Shown here: piece by piece, positions 46,773-55,549 of the stretch
How positions within the stretch are numbered: the stretch's first letter is position 1
How the letters are laid out: each line of letters opens with the position of its first letter
NCBI RefSeq assembly: GCF_026230195.1
Contig: NZ_CP036501.1
Coordinates: 2,660,359-2,724,358 of the forward strand
Origin: Candidatus Paraluminiphilus aquimaris
Lineage (GTDB): Bacteria; Pseudomonadota; Gammaproteobacteria; Pseudomonadales; Halieaceae
Length of the DNA stretch: 64,000 bases
Reading direction: 5' to 3'
Notes under the pieces: model-generated
The model's database searches: none
Told to the model about the DNA's origin: nothing
The model's input: only the letters and a program-made list of their open reading frames with translations
Program-made: the position numbers and the translations under genes

Positions 46773-47753
46773 TTACAAATCAGGGCGAATAACCAACTTC
46801 CCCACGACTTCTCGATTCTCAAGCATGCGAAACCCGACGAGTGCATCGGCTAAGGCCAATTCGCCGTGCACGTAGGGACGCGTATTGGCTTCCTCCGCCC
46901 ATTGCCAAATCACATTAAGATTTTCCTCACCTTTCTCAGGGAATCGACGCCCGTACTCCCCAGCCCTCACCCCCACCACGGAGAAGCCCTTTATCAGCGG
47001 CATGTTTGAAGGAACCGACGCAATGCGACCACTGGTAAAGCCTATGACAAGAAGGCGGCCATCAAAGTTAATGCAACGGATACTTTCATCAAAAACATCG
47101 CCTCCTACGGGGTCATAGATCACATCCGCCCCTCGTCCATCAGTGAGGGCTTTGACCTCCTCTCGAAACCCACCTTCGGTACTCATCACATAGTCGGCAC
47201 CCTGGGCCTCTATCCGAGCAAGCTTTTCATCACTGCCACTTGTCGCAATGACACGCGCACCCAAGCGCTTGCCAATATCAACCGCTGCCATGCCCACACC
47301 ACCACTTGCACCGTGCACCAGCAGCGTCTCTCCAGCCTGTAAATTACCGCGTCGAACCAATGCGACATAGGCGGTCAAATAAGCCACCTGATAAGACGCC
47401 GCCTCAGAAAAACTCATGTTTTCCGGCTTTTTCCGAAGCTCCTTTGCACAGACACAAACATATTGCGATAAGCCCCCGTGGCGCATTCCTGCAACCACAG
47501 CCTCACCGACGGCAAAGCCTTTTACGCCCTCTCCGATCGCATCGATCTCACCTGCGGTATCCATTCCTGGCGTGAACGGCGGGTCGAGCTTTAGCTGGTA
47601 TTTTCCCTGACACAGCAAGAGATCTGGGAAATTAAGACTCGCAGCTCTGATTCGGATCCTGACCTCACCCGGCGCCGGTTCAGGGACAGGTAAATCAATG
47701 ACTGCGACACCTGAAAAATCTTCGGAGAGTTCACGACAGACTAGCGCGCGCAT
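46773..47753 (-). CDS. NADPH:quinone oxidoreductase, zinc-free MDR family
   Basis: A 326-residue medium-chain reductase with an N-terminal GroES-like domain and a Rossmann domain (HGASGGVGMAAVDIGKRLGA). The zinc-binding Cys/His set of alcohol dehydrogenases is missing, as in QorA-type quinone reductases. It is a typical single-copy family member; the substrate is not evident. It precedes (downstream on the same strand) the H-NOX locus by 56 bp and may be read from it. Confidence 0.9.
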   Translation of the reverse strand: MRALVCRELSEDFSGVAVIDLPVPEPAPGEVRIRIRAASLNFPDLLLCQGKYQLKLDPPFTPGMDTAGEIDAIGEGVKGFAVGEAVVAGMRHGGLSQYVCVCAKELRKKPENMSFSEAASYQVAYLTAYVALVRRGNLQAGETLLVHGASGGVGMAAVDIGKRLGARVIATSGSDEKLARIEAQGADYVMSTEGGFREEVKALTDGRGADVIYDPVGGDVFDESIRCINFDGRLLVIGFTSGRIASVPSNMPLIKGFSVVGVRAGEYGRRFPEKGEENLNVIWQWAEEANTRPYVHGELALADALVGFRMLENREVVGKLVIRPDL

Positions 47754-47809
47754 AGGACCTCCTTACAATGCTTTGGCGAGGCTCGACAGCCCCTGAACAG
47801 ACGTTAATA

Positions 47810-49801
47810 TCATGCTCGGGCCAAATGCGCTTCCAATAACCGGAGGCCCTCGCCCAACGAATGGGCTGCCTCATCAAGTGTATCTGGGTTTAGGGATAGC
47901 CCATTAGCCAGTTGCTTCTCGATCTCACTCATCTGATCACTTAACGCTAATAAGCCTAGCGCTTTGCTGCTACTTTTTAACGTATGTGCTGCACGTGCTC
48001 CATCCTCCAAGCCGTTATCAACCAACGTCTGTTGTAATGTCGCCATATTCGCTCGTCCCTCGTTACTCAAACTAGTGAAAAGGCTTTGAACGACCTCTTC
48101 ACCGAGAAGGTCCAGCATTTCATTGCTGTAACTCGGCTCAAACAGTGGGAATGGCGCCTCTATTATCGGACTGCCAACCTCAACCGTAACCATTTCACTG
48201 TCAAATAAACGAGCGAACTCATCGGCAATTGCATCGCGCTTAAAAGGTTTCGTGATGAAGTCCACCATGCCGCTTGCAAACGCTTTTTGCTTTTCCTCTT
48301 CTTGAGAATACGCACTGAGTGCCAAGAGCTTTGTATCAGCGCACTGTGGCAGTTTGCTCAAGCGCTCAGCCACTTCGTATCCCGTCATATCGGGGAGATT
48401 AATATCCAGTAGCGCCACATCAAACGGTTCAGGGGCTTGCTTTACCACCTCAATAGCCTCGCCCCCGGACATGGCAGTTGCCACTTTGAAGCCTAAGCTT
48501 CGAAGTAATTGCGCGTTGAGACTCAAGTTTGTCACAGAGTCATCCAACAGCAACAATCGCTTGTCGAAGGACAAGTTTGTCGCGACCTGCGCAGACTGAC
48601 TGAGCTTATCAACGCCCGCGCAAGGTGTGAGAGGTAAAACGACGGTAAAGAGTGCACCGCCCCATCGAGACTCACCAACGGAGATCGTACCGCCCATCGT
48701 CTTGACATGCGACTCACTCATGCTCAGCCCCAAGCCTGTCCCAACCTGACCTTTGGTTGCAATACTCACCCCGGTTTCAAAGGGTGAGAAGACCTGTCGG
48801 CGTAAGCTTTCAGGAACGCCAGGGCCTGAGTCAGATACTTGAAAGATGACCTGATGCAGCGCCTCCTTAGAGCTTGGCGTAAGTCCCACGTCTAACTCAA
48901 TCGAGCCCTGGTGAGTGAACTTCACAGCATTACTCAGGAGATTGATAAGAACTTCTTTCAACAATAAGTCGGAGCACCAGTATTGAGCTTGCACATCATC
49001 GCTGATAGAAACCTCAAGTGTGAGTCCCTTCTCAGTGGCACTTGCCAAAAATAGTTTGCGCAGGGACTTACCTAGGTGCCGTAAATCGGTTGCGACAGTG
49101 AATTGTTCAGGGCGACTATCTTGGGTAGCGGCATCTCCTAGCGCAAAGTTAATCACCTCAGTAGCTCGATCCATGCTGGCCTCGGCCATCGATAAAAGAT
49201 CGAGAGTTCCCGGGTCACGTATTTTGTCAGCCAGCAAAGTGAGTGCACTGCTGACGCCCATTAGCGGTGTTCGCACCTCGTGACTGACACGATTGAAAAA
49301 CTGCTGGCGAACTTCACCTTGTCCCTCAACCTCAGTCTTTGCTTGCTCTAGGTTATCGTTGAGCATCTGCAGATCTTCGAGCATCTTCTGTTGCGAGGAG
49401 AGCAGCAGCAACTGATCCATTTGAGAGTCATGGACCGGAAACTCATCAAATCGAGGCTCTGAATTGGGGTATCGCTCCCTCATCCAAGCCAACCAAGGTA
49501 TGCCGACGAAGCATATGCTCCCATCGTCTCGGTCAGACCGGATTATCTGACCTCGAACTGCGAGCTCCATCTGATCATTATGGGCGAGGAATAACCGGCC
49601 CTCAGTGGCCAGGGTGTCTTTGGGGCCTCCTTGAAATCGCGCTGGTCGCTTGAACTCGAAATCATCAAAGAATCGAAAGTTGTGCTGCTCAAGTCTCTCG
49701 ACACGCTCTTGCACCAAAGCGGAAACGCGCCGCGTAGCACCCCCCTCATCGATCTCGATCAGGACGGTAAATAAATCCGAAAGCAAATCCCACTGACGCA
49801 T
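47810..49801 (-). CDS. H-NOX-associated hybrid histidine kinase (HnoK-like, with REC and Hpt)
   Basis: A 663-residue soluble kinase, last in the NO-sensing operon. Domains in order: HNOBA-like sensor (about 1-125, ending PWLAWMRERYP), coiled signalling helix (126-165), HisKA with His174 in SHEVRTPL, HATPase (Asn291 N-box, DSGPG, GTGLGLS), receiver with Asp466 in LLDINLPD and Lys518, and an Hpt domain with His606 in AAHTLKSSS. HNOBA domains dock to H-NOX; the H-NOX gene lies 8 bp upstream. A built-in receiver and Hpt give a full phosphorelay that can phosphorylate separate regulators such as those encoded upstream. Confidence 0.93.
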   Translation of the reverse strand: MRQWDLLSDLFTVLIEIDEGGATRRVSALVQERVERLEQHNFRFFDDFEFKRPARFQGGPKDTLATEGRLFLAHNDQMELAVRGQIIRSDRDDGSICFVGIPWLAWMRERYPNSEPRFDEFPVHDSQMDQLLLLSSQQKMLEDLQMLNDNLEQAKTEVEGQGEVRQQFFNRVSHEVRTPLMGVSSALTLLADKIRDPGTLDLLSMAEASMDRATEVINFALGDAATQDSRPEQFTVATDLRHLGKSLRKLFLASATEKGLTLEVSISDDVQAQYWCSDLLLKEVLINLLSNAVKFTHQGSIELDVGLTPSSKEALHQVIFQVSDSGPGVPESLRRQVFSPFETGVSIATKGQVGTGLGLSMSESHVKTMGGTISVGESRWGGALFTVVLPLTPCAGVDKLSQSAQVATNLSFDKRLLLLDDSVTNLSLNAQLLRSLGFKVATAMSGGEAIEVVKQAPEPFDVALLDINLPDMTGYEVAERLSKLPQCADTKLLALSAYSQEEEKQKAFASGMVDFITKPFKRDAIADEFARLFDSEMVTVEVGSPIIEAPFPLFEPSYSNEMLDLLGEEVVQSLFTSLSNEGRANMATLQQTLVDNGLEDGARAAHTLKSSSKALGLLALSDQMSEIEKQLANGLSLNPDTLDEAAHSLGEGLRLLEAHLARA

Positions 49802-49809
49802 GAAGCGGC

Positions 49810-50361
49810 TTAACGTTCCATCAGTAAACTGAACTTTGTATGGGTGCCTGCATCGACCGACAGGTCCTCAATTGCCTCGATTGACATGGGCTCATTGAAG
49901 CGCTCACTCAGAGCAACTAATAAACCTGAAACAAAGCTATTCAGCCCCTCTCTGTGGCTTATGTACTCGACTTCCATTCTGTTTTTCTCGAGCTCGCTCA
50001 CGCGAAACTCTGGGGGCTGGTACTCGAGAAAGGTTGTGCTGATGCGGTCGTGTAATTCATTTAGGTTCTCGAGAAACTCGAGCATGGTGCTACCGGTAGA
50101 GCGCACCAAGGCATCGTAATCACGCGCCAAGGTATGATTTACCCAATGCTTGCCAAAAGCATGAAGCGCGGTATCCACATCGACCCCGAGCGCGTCGGAG
50201 GACGCAACGGCCAACCGGAACGTAATTTCATCGTCGTAACTGCGCATAGCGAGAAAGCTGTCACTGGGAACACCCGCCTTCGCAAGAACCTGCGCCCAAA
50301 TAGCCTCACCGTGGCCCTCTGTCACCATGTCACGTAACGATTTGTTGATAACGCCATACAT
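49810..50361 (-). CDS. H-NOX haem nitric-oxide sensor
   Basis: A 183-residue H-NOX (haem NO/O2 binding) domain protein. It starts MYGVINKSLRDMV; the proximal haem ligand is His104 in NLNELHDRI, and the propionate-binding YxSxR motif is Tyr133-Ser135-Arg137. Bacterial H-NOX proteins of facultative marine bacteria bind NO at sub-micromolar level and control a partner kinase. The adjacent HNOBA kinase is the partner. Residues deciding O2 exclusion cannot be judged without a structure alignment. Confidence 0.96.
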   Translation of the reverse strand: MYGVINKSLRDMVTEGHGEAIWAQVLAKAGVPSDSFLAMRSYDDEITFRLAVASSDALGVDVDTALHAFGKHWVNHTLARDYDALVRSTGSTMLEFLENLNELHDRISTTFLEYQPPEFRVSELEKNRMEVEYISHREGLNSFVSGLLVALSERFNEPMSIEAIEDLSVDAGTHTKFSLLMER

Positions 50362-50404
50362 GAGTAACCCTCCTTAGGTTGAATTAGCAGAAGACGTGTC
50401 TTTA

Positions 50405-51769
50405 CTAACCATCCTTCCACGCTTGGACTTTTCTGTAGATTGTGGAAGGTGCGACCTCCAATAAAATAGCGGCTCGATTGATATTTCCATCGCTGACCTC
50501 GATCGCATTCTGAATCGCCTCTTTTTCGACCAGCCAAAGTGGCCTAATTTCACCGGCGGGGGTGTCCAACGACTCAGGGGCAATGACTTCGGCACTTATG
50601 ACCTCTGACTGACTATCAAATTGTGCGATCGCCTCATCAATAATATGGGTTCCTATCTCCGACCCAATCATCATCGTGGCAATCCATCGCAACATATTTT
50701 CCAACTGCCGAACATTGCCAGGCCACGCGTAGCTTAAAAGGCGTGCCTTAGCATCACCCGACAAAGGCTCAAGTGACCTTCCCGTCTCGACTGCAAGTCG
50801 ATCCAACATGATTGAGGCGAGCTCAGGCACATCGCTCAAGCGCTCCCGTAAAGGTGGCAATCGAATGGGCAACACTTGCAGGCGGTAATATAAATCCTCT
50901 CGTAACCGCCCTGCTCTCACTTCCTCTAATAAATCCCTATTCGACGATGCGATGATCCGCACATCGGCGGACGCCTCCGCGCCCGCGCCTAGCGACCGGA
51001 AAACACCACTCTCGATAAATCTCAATAGCAAGGACTGAGCCGCGTAATCGAGCTCAGCGACCTCATCTAAAAATAAACTGCCACCTTCTGCACGCGACAC
51101 CAGCCCCCGATGAACCCAACCCGTACCACCCTCACGCGCGTCTTCACCAAAAAATTCTCGCTCAAAGTTTGCGACCGAAATTGCAGCACAATCGACGACG
51201 ATAAAGGGATCTGGAGCCCGAGCTGATAGATCATGAACTGCACGCGCGGTAAGCTCCTTTCCTGTGCCACTCTCGCCCAGAATAAGTACCGTCCCGTCAG
51301 CCGCTGCAATCCGTTCAACTGCATCATAAACTGCCCGCATTGGCGGCGACGACCCTATAAGACCGCCCAGCTGATCGCGAACTTGGGACAAAACGTCGAT
51401 TTGATCATTGAGCTCTTTGCGCCGCATAGCGTTTTGAACGGTTACCCGTAAGCGAATCGAGTCAAAAGGCTTTGCCAGAAAGTCAGTTGCGCCACTATCG
51501 AGCGCGCGCTGGGCCCATTCGGTACCGTGTCCGGTCATAACAACCGTAACAGGCATCGGTTTAAGCGCCGCCGCGGGTGCGAGCAAATCGAGCCCATTAC
51601 CGTCGGGCAATTCGATGTCAAGTAAGATAAAGTCTGGCGTCAAACCTTCTAAGCTTGATACGGCGTCATCGAGCGTTGTGGCTATATGAATATCCAAGCC
51701 AAGCCCACCTAAATAGGCCTCATAAATAGCACAGAGGGTTGCGCTATCCTCAACAATTAGTGCTTTCAT
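50405..51769 (-). CDS. NtrC-family response regulator lacking GAFTGA (HnoC-like)
   Basis: A 454-residue REC-AAA+-Fis regulator. Receiver: Asp8, phospho-acceptor Asp51, Thr79, Lys100. AAA+: Walker A GESGTGK (165-171), Walker B LFLDEV (232-237), R-finger regions and a C-terminal Fis HTH (NINRAAILLEVAPSTIYRK). The loop that contacts sigma-54 (GAFTGA) is absent: residues 207-221 read FGEDAREGGTGWVHR. This protein probably cannot activate sigma-54 RNA polymerase. In Shewanella the NO-network regulator HnoC works as a repressor released by phosphorylation, which fits. It lies between the H-NOX and HD-GYP genes. Confidence 0.92.
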   Translation of the reverse strand: MKALIVEDSATLCAIYEAYLGGLGLDIHIATTLDDAVSSLEGLTPDFILLDIELPDGNGLDLLAPAAALKPMPVTVVMTGHGTEWAQRALDSGATDFLAKPFDSIRLRVTVQNAMRRKELNDQIDVLSQVRDQLGGLIGSSPPMRAVYDAVERIAAADGTVLILGESGTGKELTARAVHDLSARAPDPFIVVDCAAISVANFEREFFGEDAREGGTGWVHRGLVSRAEGGSLFLDEVAELDYAAQSLLLRFIESGVFRSLGAGAEASADVRIIASSNRDLLEEVRAGRLREDLYYRLQVLPIRLPPLRERLSDVPELASIMLDRLAVETGRSLEPLSGDAKARLLSYAWPGNVRQLENMLRWIATMMIGSEIGTHIIDEAIAQFDSQSEVISAEVIAPESLDTPAGEIRPLWLVEKEAIQNAIEVSDGNINRAAILLEVAPSTIYRKVQAWKDG

Positions 51770-51794
51770 TTGCCCCCTCTGCCATCAACGCCCA

Positions 51795-52874
51795 TCAATC
51801 TTTCATCGTCTCGAAAATATGATCCATGGCTTTATCCGCGCGCTCAAACGCTCTCAAGACATCAGGCCTGAAATGTTCTGGCGCCGTTCGACCATCCCCT
51901 TCTAGGATAACCTGCATTGCTTGCTCATGGGTCATAGCTGCTTTGTAAGGCCGCTCTGATCTTAACGCATCATAAACATCGACAAGCGACGTTATCGAGG
52001 CTTCAATCGGAATTTCATTACCGGTTAAACCTCGGGGGTATCCACCTCCATTCCAACGCTCGTGGTGATTCAGAGCGATGCGTGCGGCCATCGCCATCAC
52101 AGGATAATCTGACATTGAAAGAACCTCATGCCCGTATATGGGATGCTGCCGCATCACCGTAAACTCCTCGTCAGTCAAAGGTCCGTTCTTCAGCAAAATG
52201 GCATCGGGCGTTGCCACTTTACCCACATCATGGAGTGGCGCAGCCATCCTCAGCATATCGCACTGTTCCTTATTCCAACCGAGCTCAGCGGCCAAACTTG
52301 CTGCATAAGCACCTATGCGCAGAATGTGAGCGCCCGTTTCAGGATCTTTGTATTCGGCCGCTCTAGCGAGACAGGCCAGGGACTCAGAGTAGGCCTTTTT
52401 TATATCGCGATTTAGTGAGCTTATTTCAACTGCGTTAGCCGCCAGCTCCGCTTCTCGCGCTTGCTCGTTGAGCAGTTTAAAGCGCTCTGAAACCACGTAC
52501 TCCCGAGAATCAATAAGAATATCCTCTAAAAGATCGAGATCCATGGGCTTGAGCATGAATTCAGAGGCGCCCAATCGCATCGCTTCAATAACTGCTCGTG
52601 TGTCGCCATTACCTGTCATAAAGACGAATCGCCGGATACGATTTTTAGTATCACTATCCCGGGCGATGCGCTCCAACAACTCAAGCCCAGTCATTCCCGG
52701 CATCGTCAAGTCGGACAAGATGATGTGGACGTCGGGGTCTTCCTTAAACACCGAGAGGGCTTCCTGTCCGTTAGCGGCCAAAAGGCACTCAAATCCCAGC
52801 TCTTGAGCAAAATCCTGCAACTCGCACCGGATATCAGGCTCATCGTCCACAACAAGTAACTTTAATGCGCTCAT
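51795..52874 (-). CDS. HD-GYP response regulator (c-di-GMP phosphodiesterase)
   Basis: A 359-residue receiver plus HD-GYP protein. Receiver: acidic pair at 10-12, Asp55, Lys109. After a coiled linker (130-160), the HD-GYP domain has HD at 215-216, HHE at 270-272 and GGYP at 277-280, all needed for c-di-GMP hydrolysis, so it looks active. In the Shewanella NO network the HD-GYP partner HnoD is degenerate; this one is not. It overlaps the upstream kinase gene by 4 bp. Phosphorylation would alter c-di-GMP level, the signal read by LapD. Confidence 0.93.
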   Translation of the reverse strand: MSALKLLVVDDEPDIRCELQDFAQELGFECLLAANGQEALSVFKEDPDVHIILSDLTMPGMTGLELLERIARDSDTKNRIRRFVFMTGNGDTRAVIEAMRLGASEFMLKPMDLDLLEDILIDSREYVVSERFKLLNEQAREAELAANAVEISSLNRDIKKAYSESLACLARAAEYKDPETGAHILRIGAYAASLAAELGWNKEQCDMLRMAAPLHDVGKVATPDAILLKNGPLTDEEFTVMRQHPIYGHEVLSMSDYPVMAMAARIALNHHERWNGGGYPRGLTGNEIPIEASITSLVDVYDALRSERPYKAAMTHEQAMQVILEGDGRTAPEHFRPDVLRAFERADKAMDHIFETMKD

Positions 52875-55549
52875 ATTTTTGACCCGACCTCATGCTCTTC
52901 ATCACCCATAACGAGCGGCAGTCGAATGGAAATCTTAGCACCACCACCGACGTTTTCAGCCCAGATATTACCCTGCATATCCTGAACAATCCCGTAGCTG
53001 ATCGACCCCCCCAGGCCTGTGCCTTTGCCGACTGGCTTAGTTGTGTAAAAAGGCTCAAATATATGCGGGAGCGCATCTGCAGGAATACCACCACCACTGT
53101 CCTGAATTGCCACGATCACATGCCCTTCGTCCAGCGTCTGGTCGATCACTATGGTGCCACTCGTCCCGTTGGCGAGAATGGCGTCTCGGGCATTGTTAAT
53201 CATGTTGATTAATACTTGCTCAAATTGAATCGTATTCCCCAAAACCCGTGCCGTGGTCTCAATATCCGCGGACAGTAATATCCCCTTAGCCGCCATGGGC
53301 TCACGGACTAAGTCTGACGCAGCAGCGATGGAGGATGACACATCAAAAGGAGCGAAGTCCTCACCTGCCACCCGACCAAAAGCGCGCATGTGATCAATAA
53401 TGGTGGCCGCTCGATCGACAGCAGCGTCGATTCGTTGAATTCTACTCATCATCGATTCGCTACTCGCTCGGCCCTTTGCCAAGCTATTACTCATGTTATT
53501 TGCAGCAAGCTTTATAATATTGAGCGGTTGATTTAACTCGTGTGCCATACCCGTGGACATTTCACCAAGTGTTGCCAGTTTGGCCGTTTGGAGCAGCTGC
53601 GAGTCCATCGCCTTTTGTTTAGTAAGGTCGTTAACCAACAACCAGAAACCTGAGTCGCTACCCTGGTTGTCTTTTCGGCTTGTTATGGCGAGCAGGAGAT
53701 TTTTCTGCGGCTGGCCCTCCAACGCCAATGCATACTCATCGATAACTTCCCCTCGCTCGAATAAATATTCCGCACGCTGTCGAAGTCTGAAGGAGGCCTC
53801 GGCGCTATCCCCCGTTATTAAGGACATCGCCTCATTTCGAAAACGTAGCCCGTAATCCGCATCAATTTCCATCACGCCAAGAGGCAGTGAACTCAACAGC
53901 GCCTCGTAACCAACGACCGCTGATCGCAACTGATGATCCGCCGTCGCGACCTCTTTAGAGAACCAAACAATCGTCTCCTGAAGCCTATTGAGCTCGGACG
54001 AGATCGCTTTTGACTCAATCTCTATTGGTTCGATGGGGCTTTGAGATTCTGCTAGTCGCTCATGCATGATCTTGAGCTCCTCCAAACCCTCAAGCAGACG
54101 GTTGACTGGCTTTATCAGGCGACCTACCAAGCGCATAGTCAGGACTGAGGTAAATAGGAGGCTCAGCGTAAAAAAGAGCGCCATGGTCATGGTAGCTCTA
54201 AAGAAGACCTGTAGCCGAGGCCAAACCTTGAGATCCAGGACCAGCACTTCGCTGCTTGGTAATTGCTGCGCGAACTGCGCGGCTAATTGCGGTGATAGGG
54301 GCACAGATAACATGGTTTCGCGGTTGAGCGCGCCTAATCGCGATAGGGCGCCATCGTTAGTGGACACGCTATTCCACAATATGCCGCCCATCCAGCTTGG
54401 ATCAATAATTTGCGTAGCCGCAACACCAAGATTACCCTCCATCAAATCTGACGCGCTGACTTTTCTAATGCCAATATCCGCTACCTGAGTCTCAATAAAA
54501 CTGTTGCCACTCAGGGCTGCGGTATCGACAACGAAGAGTATTTGATCACCTAAAACGTCCGAGTACACCGGCAGACTTTCACCACCAAAGTCGAGAAAAA
54601 GAGGGGATTTCAGGCGAGCAAAACCGGCACCCATACTCGCTCGATAAACAAATTTTGCCAGGTGCTTATCGACCAGAGATATCAAGGGTTCAGCGGCCGC
54701 GCCTCTTACATTCCCTATGACTCGAGGCGACGCCATAGCACTAGATTCAGCCTTCACATCTATCCCGAGGAATATATATCGCTCACCCAAATACATCCAG
54801 GGAGCGGGCTGGTCGCCGAAACGACTCCCCGCTGAGCGCACTTCCAGCTCCGACCGATGAAGTTCATTACTAAGCTGGCGTTGAGCTGTTTGGTCTACTA
54901 AATCTCGCGTGGTGGTCGTCAACACGGCCTCCCAACGCCCTGACCAGATTTGAAGAAAAACAAAAAATATCACGGTAACTAAGACCGATATAAACACCGT
55001 TCCTAATGAGCGTATGGAGGCGCGATCAGCCACTTCATGACGCGCCATACGCTGAAAATAACCCGAAAATATGATGGTAGATAACGCCCAAATGAGCTCA
55101 GCAATGACAAGGGAGAAAACAGTAGAAAAGACAAACGTCGCTGCGTGCGCGGCCGCGAGCAACGTAGTCTCTTCCCTTAAAAATGCCAGCATTGACGTAT
55201 AAAACGGAAAGCAGGCGAGCAAAATAGTGGAGAACCCCAGTACTAACCGATGCTCTGCTCTACCCGTATTCGCAAAGCTATCGAGCGCTAAAACCAGAAC
55301 GATGAAGCTGGCCGCTTCCACGTAAACTCCGATCGGCAAATCGCCCACAAGGAAGACTAAGACAAGCCCCAGAGAAGCGACGAGACTGAGTCGGACCCCA
55401 CTGACATACCGGATCAATAAAAATGCAGGTAATTGATAGATCCCCAAGTCTAGAAAGCCCAACTTCAGGGGTAGTGCTAGGAAAATTGCCGCGCCAGTCA
55501 ATACGCATAGCACTGCGACGACACTTGTTCTCGCCGTGCTCATATTCAT
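52871..55549 (-). CDS. Membrane sensor histidine kinase, MASE1-like, with PAS
   Basis: An 892-residue kinase. The N-terminus has about eight helices (MASE1-like, residues 8-175), followed by another helix at about 185-208, an extracytoplasmic sensor region to about 455, a further helix, HAMP-like segment, a PAS-like domain (about 560-650) and HisKA with His670 in AHELNQPLNI. The HATPase is complete (NNARDA, DSGGG, GTGLGG). No receiver is fused, so it likely feeds the HD-GYP regulator encoded 4 bp overlapping downstream. The ATGA junction fixes the start at 55549. Confidence 0.9.
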   Translation of the reverse strand: MNMSTARTSVVAVLCVLTGAAIFLALPLKLGFLDLGIYQLPAFLLIRYVSGVRLSLVASLGLVLVFLVGDLPIGVYVEAASFIVLVLALDSFANTGRAEHRLVLGFSTILLACFPFYTSMLAFLREETTLLAAAHAATFVFSTVFSLVIAELIWALSTIIFSGYFQRMARHEVADRASIRSLGTVFISVLVTVIFFVFLQIWSGRWEAVLTTTTRDLVDQTAQRQLSNELHRSELEVRSAGSRFGDQPAPWMYLGERYIFLGIDVKAESSAMASPRVIGNVRGAAAEPLISLVDKHLAKFVYRASMGAGFARLKSPLFLDFGGESLPVYSDVLGDQILFVVDTAALSGNSFIETQVADIGIRKVSASDLMEGNLGVAATQIIDPSWMGGILWNSVSTNDGALSRLGALNRETMLSVPLSPQLAAQFAQQLPSSEVLVLDLKVWPRLQVFFRATMTMALFFTLSLLFTSVLTMRLVGRLIKPVNRLLEGLEELKIMHERLAESQSPIEPIEIESKAISSELNRLQETIVWFSKEVATADHQLRSAVVGYEALLSSLPLGVMEIDADYGLRFRNEAMSLITGDSAEASFRLRQRAEYLFERGEVIDEYALALEGQPQKNLLLAITSRKDNQGSDSGFWLLVNDLTKQKAMDSQLLQTAKLATLGEMSTGMAHELNQPLNIIKLAANNMSNSLAKGRASSESMMSRIQRIDAAVDRAATIIDHMRAFGRVAGEDFAPFDVSSSIAAASDLVREPMAAKGILLSADIETTARVLGNTIQFEQVLINMINNARDAILANGTSGTIVIDQTLDEGHVIVAIQDSGGGIPADALPHIFEPFYTTKPVGKGTGLGGSISYGIVQDMQGNIWAENVGGGAKISIRLPLVMGDEEHEVGSKI

